Below, in pieces: positions 44,784 through 51,172 of a DNA stretch of 51,172 nucleotides (within the stretch, counting starts at the first letter, position 1; every line of letters begins with the position of its first letter). The notes below the pieces were generated by a model. It made no database searches. It was given only the letters and a program-made list of their open reading frames with translations, and was not told where the DNA came from. This DNA is from Candidatus Omnitrophota bacterium (GTDB lineage: Bacteria > Omnitrophota > Gorgyraeia > Gorgyraeales > Gorgyraeaceae), in NCBI GenBank assembly GCA_018902915.1, contig JAHIPS010000082.1, positions 1-51,172 of the forward strand. Direction: 5' to 3'. The position numbers and the translations under genes are program-made.

Positions 44784-45007
44784 TATTTATAATCGGATTT
44801 TTGTGCGCATGGACATTTTTTTCTAATTTCACAGGAGAAACCAAGGCCCAGTCTGCGCTGCCATCCAACATTACTTTTTCAGGCGAGAGCAATGTGATCT
44901 ATTTCCTGGACAGGGATAATGGAATTGTCTACAGGTATAATACTCAGGGCAGATTTACCCGCTCCTATATTATAGAGGAACTCGGTAAAGATTTGAAATC
45001 CAAGTAG
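44759..45007 (+). CDS. Small exported protein of unknown function
   Basis: 82 residues with an excellent ribosome-binding site (AAAGGAGG, 5 nt spacing) inside the end of bioD. A signal peptide or anchor (ILIFIIGFLCAWTFFSNF) is followed by a short beta-rich part (NVIYFLDRDNGIVYRYNTQGRFTRSYI split around 50-70) resembling a single beta-propeller-like strand pair. I do not recognise a family. Co-translated with bioD. Confidence 0.7.
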   Translation: MVKENRILIFIIGFLCAWTFFSNFTGETKAQSALPSNITFSGESNVIYFLDRDNGIVYRYNTQGRFTRSYIIEELGKDLKSK

Positions 45008-45021
45008 GAAAGTGCTAAAAT
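44993..45021 (+). promoter_or_regulatory. Promoter of the MetE-like gene
   Basis: TTGAAA at 44993-44998 and TAAAAT at 45016-45021, 17-nt spacer, partly inside the end of the previous gene. The ATG at 45030 is 8 nt beyond the -10 box. Confidence 0.68.
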
Positions 45022-45029
45022 AAGATATT

Positions 45030-46061
45030 ATGAAGATCAGGGAAAAATTTCTCACAACTGGAATAGGTAGCCTGCCGTATCTTGACGCAGGAAAGAGCGT
45101 TAAACAGGTCTGCGCCAATTTTGACATACCTTTCTGGCCACAGCTGCCAAAAAGAGGTTTTAAGGAAAATATGTTTGTCCAGTTTGCCCAGGGGCTGCCA
45201 TCGCTTGTTATCGACGAGAAAAATCGAAAGATATACGTTGATAGCGCCAAGGATTTGAGCGGAGAATTAGGGAAGCTATACGAGATATATCTTTCAGGAG
45301 ATTATAGTAGTCTCGCGCCTACAAGGGATTTTGCAGAGGGTTTTTATGCCTTTCTGGATATTACAAAGGGGTCAAGGCCCGGTTATGTGAAAGGCCATGT
45401 CACAGGCCCTGTTAGTTTTGGCTTGAGTGTCGTTGACGAAAAGGGTAAATCCATAATATACAACGATACCCTTAAAGAAGCGCTTGTCAAGCTCCTGGAG
45501 ATGAAGGCCGCGTACCAGATAGATAGATTAAAGGATATCTCCAAAAATGTCATAATCTTTATAGATGAACCATCTCTTACTGGTTTTGGCTCCAGTTTTG
45601 TGAGCATTGAAAGACAGGACGTGATATTGATGTTGAATTCTATAATAGACAAGATCCATTCAAGGGGCGCTTTGAGCGGTATTCACTGTTGCGGAAATAC
45701 AGATTGGTCGCTTCTTACTGAAACAGAAGTCGATATTATAAACTTTGATGCATACTCATATGCTGAAAATCTTTCATTGTATGTCAAGGATATAGCAGAG
45801 TTTTTAAAAAAAGGAAAAAGATTAGCATGGGGTATTGTGCCTACTTCTCAGGCAGTGACGAAAGAAACTGAGAACACACTTTTTGATAAATTAACAGAAG
45901 AAATAGGAGTTTTAGATAAAAAAGGAGTTCCGCGGGATCTACTGATCTCGCATTCATTGCTCACGCCAAGTTGCGGCATGGGTACTCTCTCCAATGAATT
46001 GACGGAAGATATCTTAACCAAGCTTACCAAAGTCGCACAATTAGCAAAAGACGCCTTATAA
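45030..46061 (+). CDS. Core MetE-like cobalamin-independent methionine synthase
   Basis: 343 residues, matching only the catalytic barrel of MetE. The zinc ligands are readable: His219-x-Cys221 in GIHCCGNTDW and Cys315 in LTPSCGMGTL; FIDEPSLTGFG and TTGIGSLPY are also MetE/UROD-like marks. The N-terminal folate-binding half of classical MetE is absent, as in the short archaeal and Dehalococcoides-type enzymes, which may take methyl groups from methylcobalamin or corrinoid proteins. A methyltransferase with another thiol acceptor is possible. The UPF0280 and NIL-ferredoxin genes downstream favour a homocysteine/methionine role. Confidence 0.75.
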   Translation: MKIREKFLTTGIGSLPYLDAGKSVKQVCANFDIPFWPQLPKRGFKENMFVQFAQGLPSLVIDEKNRKIYVDSAKDLSGELGKLYEIYLSGDYSSLAPTRDFAEGFYAFLDITKGSRPGYVKGHVTGPVSFGLSVVDEKGKSIIYNDTLKEALVKLLEMKAAYQIDRLKDISKNVIIFIDEPSLTGFGSSFVSIERQDVILMLNSIIDKIHSRGALSGIHCCGNTDWSLLTETEVDIINFDAYSYAENLSLYVKDIAEFLKKGKRLAWGIVPTSQAVTKETENTLFDKLTEEIGVLDKKGVPRDLLISHSLLTPSCGMGTLSNELTEDILTKLTKVAQLAKDAL

Positions 46062-46071
46062 ACTGACCAGT

Positions 46072-47157
46072 ATGAATGATATTCTTGCCTTAGGGGCGCA
46101 GTCTAAAAGCAGCTTTTGTTTTGTTAAATCCGGAGGCTTTCATATTTCGGATTACAGCGGAGACCTGGGCGACATACATAATCTCAGGAATTTTGAGAGA
46201 GATATAAAAAAGATGCAAAAGAAACTCAAAGTCACGCCGGGTATTATCGCCTGCGATTTGCACCCTGAATATATTTCAAGTAAGTTAGCAGCAGAGTGGC
46301 TCAAGGTCCGAGGCTCGAGGCTCAAGGCAATCCAGCACCATAAAGCGCATGTGGCAAGTTGTATATTTGACAATGACGTCGAAGGTAAAGTAATAGGTAT
46401 AGCATTTGACGGCACAGGGTATGGCCTGGACGGGAATATCTGGGGAGGCGAGTTTTTTGTAGGCACTCTTAAAGGGCTGAGGAGAGTCGCGTATTTAAAA
46501 TATATTCCTATGCCTGGGGGAGAGACAGCTGTTCGCGAGCCATGGCGCATGGCGCTGAGCTATCTCTATAATATATATGGAAAGAGTTTTAATTTTGCCA
46601 GGATGGATAAGCAGAAGGCCAGACTTCTTACCCAGATGATAGATAAGGGCATAAATTCGCCTTTGACATCAAGCATGGGCAGGCTTTTTGACGCGGTTTC
46701 AGCGCTTACAGGGATTTGTCATGTAGCAAAATACGAAGGACAGGCAGCAATTGAGTTAGAAAGAGCTATCAGCTATCAGCCATCAGCTTTCAGCTTAAAT
46801 AATGGATATAATTTTAGCTATTTTAACGATAAAGGCTTAGTTATAGTAGATTGGGCGCCGGTTATTAAAGGCATAGTTAAGGATTTACAAGCCAAAAAGA
46901 CCAGGACAGAGATTTCAGTAAAGTTTCACAACGCGGTTTGTTATATGATAAGAGACGTGTGCAGGTTATTGAGAAAAAAATATAAAATAGACAAGGTCTG
47001 TATGAGCGGAGGCGTGTTTCAAAATAAGTTTCTTGCGACTCACGCAAAACCTCTTTTGGAAAAAGAAGATTTTAAAGTATATTTACACAAAAACCTGCCA
47101 GCCCACGACGGTAATATTGCATTGGGTCAGGCAATTTTAGCATCTGTCCAAGGCTAA
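46072..47157 (+). CDS. hypF: HypF C-terminal (carbamoyltransferase) half only
   Basis: 361 residues against about 750 for normal HypF. It begins exactly where the Kae1-like domain starts (ALGAQSKSSFCFVK) and contains GDLGDIHNL, DLHPEYISSKLA, the metal-site region HHKAH (about 89-93), FDGTGYGLDGNIWGGEF and SGGVFQNKFL. The acylphosphatase, zinc-finger and YrdC-like domains, which make carbamoyl-AMP, are missing. HypF loads carbamoyl onto HypE for the CN ligands of [NiFe] hydrogenase. Residues about 232-242 (SYQPSAFSL) come from a tandem heptamer repeat. The stop codon is in the loop of a palindrome. Confidence 0.85.
   Translation: MNDILALGAQSKSSFCFVKSGGFHISDYSGDLGDIHNLRNFERDIKKMQKKLKVTPGIIACDLHPEYISSKLAAEWLKVRGSRLKAIQHHKAHVASCIFDNDVEGKVIGIAFDGTGYGLDGNIWGGEFFVGTLKGLRRVAYLKYIPMPGGETAVREPWRMALSYLYNIYGKSFNFARMDKQKARLLTQMIDKGINSPLTSSMGRLFDAVSALTGICHVAKYEGQAAIELERAISYQPSAFSLNNGYNFSYFNDKGLVIVDWAPVIKGIVKDLQAKKTRTEISVKFHNAVCYMIRDVCRLLRKKYKIDKVCMSGGVFQNKFLATHAKPLLEKEDFKVYLHKNLPAHDGNIALGQAILASVQG
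46764..46796. repeat. Tandem heptamer AGCTATC repeat in hypF
   Basis: Four and a half 7-bp units (AGCTATC, AGCTATC, AGCCATC, AGCTTTC, AGCTT) lie in frame and encode SYQPSAFSL, which is not part of the conserved HypF domain. Confidence 0.8.
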
Positions 47158-47196
47158 GCCTTGGACAAAGCTTTGTCCAAGGCTTAGCCTTGGACA
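47145..47196. repeat. Double palindrome (23-6-23), copy at hypF-hypC
   Basis: Two 23-bp palindromes (47145-47167 and 47174-47196; arms TGTCCAAGGC/GCCTTGGACA) are reverse complements of each other across a 6-bp spacer, the same design as 10095-10146. The TAA loop of the first (47155-47157) is the hypF stop codon. The hypC ribosome-binding site AGGAG starts at the last base. Confidence 0.9.
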
Positions 47197-47210
47197 GGAG
47201 AAGCAGTGAT

Positions 47211-47417
47211 ATGTGCTTAGCAATACCTATGAAGATCGTAAAGATAGAAGGCGACAGGGCAGTGGTGTCTGCCGGCAGGGTCGAGCGCAGGGTAGCTATT
47301 AATTTTTTGAAGAACCCTATGGTGGGGGATTACGTGATGATACACGCTGGCTTTGCCATTGAAAAGCTCGATACTAAAAAAGCAGAAGAAACACTTCGCA
47401 TGCTGGAAGAGATCTGA
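47211..47417 (+). CDS. hypC: [NiFe]-hydrogenase maturation chaperone HypC
   Basis: 68 residues. The ATG at 47211 is required because HypC must begin Met-Cys (MCLAIPMKIV); the in-frame ATG at 47190 lies in the palindrome. Cys2 binds the Fe(CN)2CO unit with HypD. GDYVMIHAGFAIEKLD is the second family motif. It overlaps hypD by 1 nt. Confidence 0.95.
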   Translation: MCLAIPMKIVKIEGDRAVVSAGRVERRVAINFLKNPMVGDYVMIHAGFAIEKLDTKKAEETLRMLEEI

Positions 47418-48532
47418 TGAAATATATCGACGAATTCAGAGACAATAAAATAGCGAAAAATATCTCAAGGGCAATTTTTGAAAAGGCCGGGACATCAGGA
47501 CCTGTAAATATAATGGAGGTGTGCGGCACGCATACAATGTCTATCTGTAATTTTGGTATTCGCGACATGCTGCCTGAGAATATAAATCTTATCTCAGGGC
47601 CTGGATGCCCTGTCTGCGTTACGCCAAAAGCATACATTGACAGGGCAGTGGCGCTTGCCGGGATCCAGGATACTGTCGTGACGACATTTGGGGATATGAT
47701 GAAGGTGCCTGGTTCGCGTTCCAGCCTGACGCAGGAAAGGACAAAGGGCGCATCGGTAAAGGTTGTTTATTCTACGCTGGATGCAGTGGATATTGCTGAA
47801 AAAAACCCGGATAAAAAAGTGATCTTTCTCGGCATAGGCTTTGAGACCACATCGCCCACTGTGGCTGCTAGCCTGGCATACGCAAAAAAGAAAAGGCTAA
47901 AAAACTTTTTTGTATACTCTGGGCACAAGGTAATACTTCCGGCTATGAAGGCGTTGATGGAAGACCGCGACGCAAAGATAGACGCGTTTTTATGTCCCGC
48001 GCATGTAAGCACTATTATAGGTATGACGCCTTATAACATTATTGCCACAAAATACAAGACGCCGTGCGTGATAACAGGATTTGAGCCACTGGATATCCTG
48101 CAGGGCATTTTAATGATCATAGAGCAGATCACATCTAAAAGATCAGAGGTTGAAAATCAGTATAAAAGGATCGCTACAAGGTCCGGAAATAAAAAGGCCC
48201 TTGATCTGCTGGATGATGTTTTTGAGATAGAGGATTCTGAATGGCGCAGCATCGGTATTATCCCTAAAAGCGGCATGAGATTGAAAAGAAAGTATTCAGT
48301 ATTCGATGTTGAGAAAAATTTTGATCTACCTGCGATAAAAACCAGGCCTGATACAGGATGCATGTGCGGGAGCGTGTTGAAAGGCATAAAGACGCCGTTT
48401 GATTGCCCACTCTTTAACAAAAAATGCACGCCTGAACATCCTGTGGGGCCATGCATGGTCTCCAGCGAGGGTACATGCGCTGCGTATTATAGGTACCCCG
48501 TACCACAAGGGTACGGGGCAGGCAGAAGATGA
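47417..48532 (+). CDS. hypD: [NiFe]-hydrogenase maturation protein HypD
   Basis: 371 residues. Scaffold on which Fe(CN)2CO is assembled. Cys36 in MEVCGTHTMS, SGPGCPVCVTP, GFETTSP, and the C-terminal cysteine cluster (TGCMCG...DCPLF..KCTP..PVGPCMVSSEGTCAAYY) that holds the 4Fe-4S cluster. The last dozen residues after YYRY are encoded by a small palindrome. It overlaps hypE by 4 nt. Confidence 0.96.
   Translation: MKYIDEFRDNKIAKNISRAIFEKAGTSGPVNIMEVCGTHTMSICNFGIRDMLPENINLISGPGCPVCVTPKAYIDRAVALAGIQDTVVTTFGDMMKVPGSRSSLTQERTKGASVKVVYSTLDAVDIAEKNPDKKVIFLGIGFETTSPTVAASLAYAKKKRLKNFFVYSGHKVILPAMKALMEDRDAKIDAFLCPAHVSTIIGMTPYNIIATKYKTPCVITGFEPLDILQGILMIIEQITSKRSEVENQYKRIATRSGNKKALDLLDDVFEIEDSEWRSIGIIPKSGMRLKRKYSVFDVEKNFDLPAIKTRPDTGCMCGSVLKGIKTPFDCPLFNKKCTPEHPVGPCMVSSEGTCAAYYRYPVPQGYGAGRR
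48496..48518. repeat. Short palindrome at the 3' end of hypD
   Basis: CCCCGTACC (48496-48504) and its exact reverse complement (48510-48518) around a 5-nt loop, inside the last codons of hypD. Confidence 0.8.
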
Positions 48533-49518
48533 GAAAAATCACATTAGCCCATGGAAGCGGCGGAAGCCTGATGCATGAATTGATAAAGGATCTGTTCGTG
48601 AAGAACCTGGACAACCCTTATTTAAACAATCTTGGGGATTCAGCTTTGATCAATAAAAACCTGGCATACACTACAGATTCGTTCGTGATCAACCCTATAT
48701 TTTTTCCAGGCGGAGACATAGGAAAGCTGTCTATCTGCGGCACAGTGAATGATCTGTGCGTTTCCGGAGCCAAGCCAAAATATTTGTCATGCGGCATGAT
48801 AGTTGAAGAGGGATTTGATTATAAAGATCTGGAGAAAATAACATTATCAATAAAGAAGACCTGTAAAAAGGCGGGCGTATATGTAGTTGCGGGGGATTTC
48901 AAGGTTGTTGAAAAAGGCGCGGTGGATAAGATTTTTATAAATACATCAGGTATTGGAGAGATGTATCAGAATGCCATGCTTTCGGCCAGCCGCATAAGAC
49001 CAGGCGACAAGATCATCGTAAGCGGCACAATAGGCGACCACGGCGCGTCAGTACTTTTGGCAAGGGAAGAACTGAAATTTAAATCAAGGATCTTTAGCGA
49101 CTGCGAGTGTCTTAATGGCCTGATATCATCGATAATATGCAAGGATATAAGGTTTATGAGGGACCCTACCAGGGGCGGGCTCGCGACTACATTGAACGAG
49201 ATCAACGCGCAGTGCAGTTATGATATGACTATTGACGAAAGAACTATCCCTGTAAAAGAAAAGGTAAGGGCATTGTGCGAGATACTTGGTATGGACCCTT
49301 TATATATGGCAAACGAGGGCAAGGCGCTCTTTATAGTCTCTCCGAAATCAGCGTCAAGGATCTTGTCGCGTATGAAAAGCCATCCTCTCGGCAAAAACAG
49401 CAGGATCATCGGAGAGGTTGAAAAACGCAAAGCCAAAAAAGTTTATTTAAAGACAAAAATAGGCGGCACGCGTATCCTGGACATGCTAAGAGGCGAGCAG
49501 TTGCCCAGGATCTGCTAA
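48529..49518 (+). CDS. hypE: Carbamoyl-dehydratase HypE
   Basis: 329 residues of the PurM-like family: LAHGSGGSLMHELI, TTDSFVINPIFFPGGDIGKL, SGTIGDHG, MRDPTRGGLATTLNE. The chain ends PRIC, so the C-terminal cysteine that carries the carbamoyl/cyano group is present. It would accept carbamoyl from the HypF-like protein and dehydrate it with ATP. Confidence 0.96.
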   Translation: MRKITLAHGSGGSLMHELIKDLFVKNLDNPYLNNLGDSALINKNLAYTTDSFVINPIFFPGGDIGKLSICGTVNDLCVSGAKPKYLSCGMIVEEGFDYKDLEKITLSIKKTCKKAGVYVVAGDFKVVEKGAVDKIFINTSGIGEMYQNAMLSASRIRPGDKIIVSGTIGDHGASVLLAREELKFKSRIFSDCECLNGLISSIICKDIRFMRDPTRGGLATTLNEINAQCSYDMTIDERTIPVKEKVRALCEILGMDPLYMANEGKALFIVSPKSASRILSRMKSHPLGKNSRIIGEVEKRKAKKVYLKTKIGGTRILDMLRGEQLPRIC

Positions 49519-49527
49519 AGGTGATTT

Positions 49528-49875
49528 ATGCATGAGATCGGACTGGTAGACGATATAATCAGCGTGATCAGGGCCAGGCTGAAGGCGTCAGGCGAGGATT
49601 CAAAGGTCAAAAAGGTCAATATCCTTATAGGTGAATTAGAGCATGTTACGCCAGATCATTTTGAGTTTCATTTCAGGGAAAGGGCAAAGGGCACGAGTCT
49701 TGAAAATGCAGAGTTAAGTTTTAAAAAAGTCGTTGCAAAGTTTAAATGCAAAGGCTGCAAAAAAGAGTTTTCAGGACGGGAAGGGCTGAATGGATGCCCT
49801 GGCTGTGGAAGCAAGATAAATGATATTATAGCTGGCTCAGGGATTAGCGTAGAGTCAGTGGAGATATATGACTAA
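49528..49875 (+). CDS. hypA: Nickel-delivery protein HypA
   Basis: 115 residues. Begins MHE with the nickel-binding His2; zinc site Cys74/Cys77 (CKGC) and Cys90/Cys93 (CPGC). Delivers nickel to the hydrogenase large subunit, normally with HypB, which is not in this window. It overlaps the next gene by 8 nt. Confidence 0.95.
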   Translation: MHEIGLVDDIISVIRARLKASGEDSKVKKVNILIGELEHVTPDHFEFHFRERAKGTSLENAELSFKKVVAKFKCKGCKKEFSGREGLNGCPGCGSKINDIIAGSGISVESVEIYD

Positions 49876-50596
49876 AAAAGATTACAAGGAAAGATTTTAC
49901 AGGGGCTGGGTCAAAGGCAAGGATCTTCTCACGCAGGAGATTGTTGTTGCCGAGACAGATCTTTATATTTCCGCGGAAAAGGATATAAAAGAGATCGCGG
50001 AAAGAATTGTAAAAAAATACAGGAGCGAAATAGAAGGCTATATAAAAAAGCTGCCTGAATTCAGGACCAGTCTCCAACCATTGGATCCAGATTCTGGCGC
50101 GCCTGATATTGTTAAAGACATGATTCGCGCTTCAAAGGCAGCGGGTGTTGGACCAATGGCAAGCGTGGCTGGCGCAATGGCAGAATTTGTTGGAAAAGAA
50201 CTTTTATCAAATTCAAACCAGGTTATAGTCGAAAATGGCGGGGATATATTTATAGCTTCAGACATAGAGCGAACTGTCGCAATATTTGCAGGTGATTCAC
50301 CATTGAGCAAAAAACTTTCTATAAAGGTAAGACCAGGGGATATGCCGCTGGGGATCTGCACGTCTTCTGGCACGATCGGTCATTCTTTGAGCTTTGGAAA
50401 AGCAGATGCGTGTGTTATAATATCTAAGTCTACATCACTGGCAGACGCAGTAGCGACTGCCGCGTGTAATAAGGTAAAGACAAGGGAAGATATAAAACCA
50501 GCACTTGGGTTTGCCACATCTATTAAAGGTATACAGGGCGCATTGATAGTTTTAGGCAAGGATTTCGGCGCCTCAGGCAACATAGAGCTGGCTTAA
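49868..50596 (+). CDS. UPF0280 (COG2122, ApbE-like) protein
   Basis: 242 residues of the UPF0280 family: YRGWVKGKDLLTQEIVVAETDL, MIRASKAAGVGPMASVAGAMAE, VENGGDIFI, GICTSSGTIGHSLSFGKADA, ADAVATAA. The fold is related to the flavin transferase ApbE. In Methanosarcina the COG2122 protein was linked to homocysteine biosynthesis together with a DUF39 protein and a NIL-ferredoxin. The NIL-ferredoxin gene is directly downstream here. No DUF39 gene is seen before the window ends. Confidence 0.88.
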   Translation: MTKKDYKERFYRGWVKGKDLLTQEIVVAETDLYISAEKDIKEIAERIVKKYRSEIEGYIKKLPEFRTSLQPLDPDSGAPDIVKDMIRASKAAGVGPMASVAGAMAEFVGKELLSNSNQVIVENGGDIFIASDIERTVAIFAGDSPLSKKLSIKVRPGDMPLGICTSSGTIGHSLSFGKADACVIISKSTSLADAVATAACNKVKTREDIKPALGFATSIKGIQGALIVLGKDFGASGNIELA

Positions 50597-50609
50597 GGTG
50601 GAGGAAGAC

Positions 50610-51017
50610 ATGGTTTCAAAGAAGATTGTTTTGAAGTTTCCGCATAGATTGGTGGATCAGCCTGTGATATGCAGGATGGTCAAGGACTATGGTCTGGAGT
50701 TTAATATATTGAAGGCATATGTTACGCCAAGAGAAGAGGGGCTTCTTGTGCTCGAGCTCAGCGGCGATGACAAGAATTTTGACAAGGCAATAGCGTATGC
50801 GAAAAAGCTTGGCGTGAGCGTGCAGCCGCTTTCAAAGGATATAAAGCGAAACGAGAAAAAGTGCACGCACTGCGGGGCATGCGTTCCAATATGCCCGACA
50901 GAGGCGCTTGTAGTGGATCCAAAAACGCGCAGGGTGGATTTTTATAGCGAGAAATGCATTGCGTGCGAGCTCTGTATAAATGCCTGCCCGCCAAGGGCAA
51001 TGGAGCTGCATTTCTGA
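50610..51017 (+). CDS. NIL domain plus 2[4Fe-4S] ferredoxin
   Basis: 135 residues from the ATG at 50610, which has GGAGG well placed; the in-frame GTG at 50598 overlaps that ribosome-binding site. Residues about 1-72 are a NIL domain (KKIVLKFPHRLVDQPVICRM), then two cluster motifs (CTHCGACVPICP and CIACELCINACPP). A small electron or persulfide carrier; the pairing with UPF0280 fits the homocysteine-synthesis set. Confidence 0.9.
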   Translation: MVSKKIVLKFPHRLVDQPVICRMVKDYGLEFNILKAYVTPREEGLLVLELSGDDKNFDKAIAYAKKLGVSVQPLSKDIKRNEKKCTHCGACVPICPTEALVVDPKTRRVDFYSEKCIACELCINACPPRAMELHF

Positions 51018-51078
51018 TAGTTGAAAAAAATTCCTTGATAGCATAGGAAATTATACCACCCCATTTGAGCACAGATTA

Positions 51079-51087
51079 TGCTATAAT
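51079..51087 (+). promoter_or_regulatory. Extended -10 promoter
   Basis: TGCTATAAT, an extended -10 element with no good -35 box, 13 nt ahead of the ATG at 51101. Confidence 0.5.
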
Positions 51088-51100
51088 TGAGACAATCCCA

Positions 51101-51172
51101 TGTTAAATAATCGCCCCATTTATCACAAAAACAGGCTCATCCAGATATTCAGTGACCATTGGGAGCAGTTCA
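51101..51172 (+). mobile_element. Start of a probable IS91-type transposase (cut by window end)
   Basis: Only 24 codons are visible (MLNNRPIYHKNRLIQIFSDH, then WEQF). The HKNRLIQIFSDHWEQF stretch resembles the opening of IS91-family transposases, before their zinc-binding domain. The call is tentative because the rest is outside the window. Confidence 0.4.

Noticed and set aside
46764-46796. CRISPR-like repeat
   Set aside because: The units are 7 bp with no spacers; no array with regular repeats and spacers exists in the window.

Overview
The window looks like a chromosome piece from an uncultivated Gram-negative bacterium, most likely of the Omnitrophota (OP3/Omnitrophica) type. This is an inference. 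It rests on the diderm secretin/PilMNOP genes, the Bat aerotolerance operon, the very large multi-module exported proteins and the many dispersed palindromic elements, not on a marker gene. All supported genes are on the + strand, and most sit in tight operons with 1-25 nt overlaps (often ATGA).

Layout. (1) 1-750: a broken gene 3' part and a foldback repeat region. (2) 751-4729: a UvrD-type helicase-nuclease, a peptidoglycan-binding lipoprotein and a small membrane protein. (3) 4804-13549: htpX, moxR, DUF58, DUF4381 and batA-batE, a complete Bat-type envelope/stress operon. (4) 13604-17926: a class II ribonucleotide reductase carrying a 458-residue LAGLIDADG intein, followed by a dCTP-deaminase homologue whose catalytic Glu is Ala. 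(5) 17938-24931: a strong promoter, an attenuator-like leader and two very large ORFs that look like one multi-module exported protein split by a frameshift. (6) 25007-27166: a nucleotidyltransferase with a small partner, phosphoglycerate mutase and a small MscS-like membrane protein. (7) 27272-40923: a GspK-like giant pseudopilin, an Ig/FN3-like exported protein, a mini-MerR regulator, pilM-pilN fusion, pilO, pilP, two tandem secretins and a LacI regulator. (8) 40971-45007: a biotin cluster bioB - Rossmann oxidoreductase (BioU candidate) - bioF - bioD, with no bioA. (9) 45030-51017: a core MetE-like methionine synthase, [NiFe]-hydrogenase maturation genes hypF (C-terminal half only), hypC, hypD, hypE and hypA, then the UPF0280 and NIL-ferredoxin pair linked elsewhere to homocysteine synthesis. 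(10) From 51101: the start of a probable IS91-type transposase.

Three themes cut across the window. First, short palindromic elements sit at and inside genes. A 102-103 bp element with 16-17 bp terminal inverted repeats occurs three times; one copy appears to supply the end of bioF and the ribosome-binding site, start codon and first residues of bioD. A 23-6-23 bp double palindrome occurs in batC and at the hypF stop codon, and another palindrome inserts about 22 residues in frame into BatD. Second, several promoters place the ATG only about 0-7 nt after the predicted transcription start with no Shine-Dalgarno sequence, suggesting leaderless mRNAs. Third, the biotin cluster suggests a BioU-type replacement of BioA outside the cyanobacteria and haloarchaea where I know it.

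No tRNA, rRNA or CRISPR array was seen. I could run no searches, so all family names rest on recognised motifs and context.
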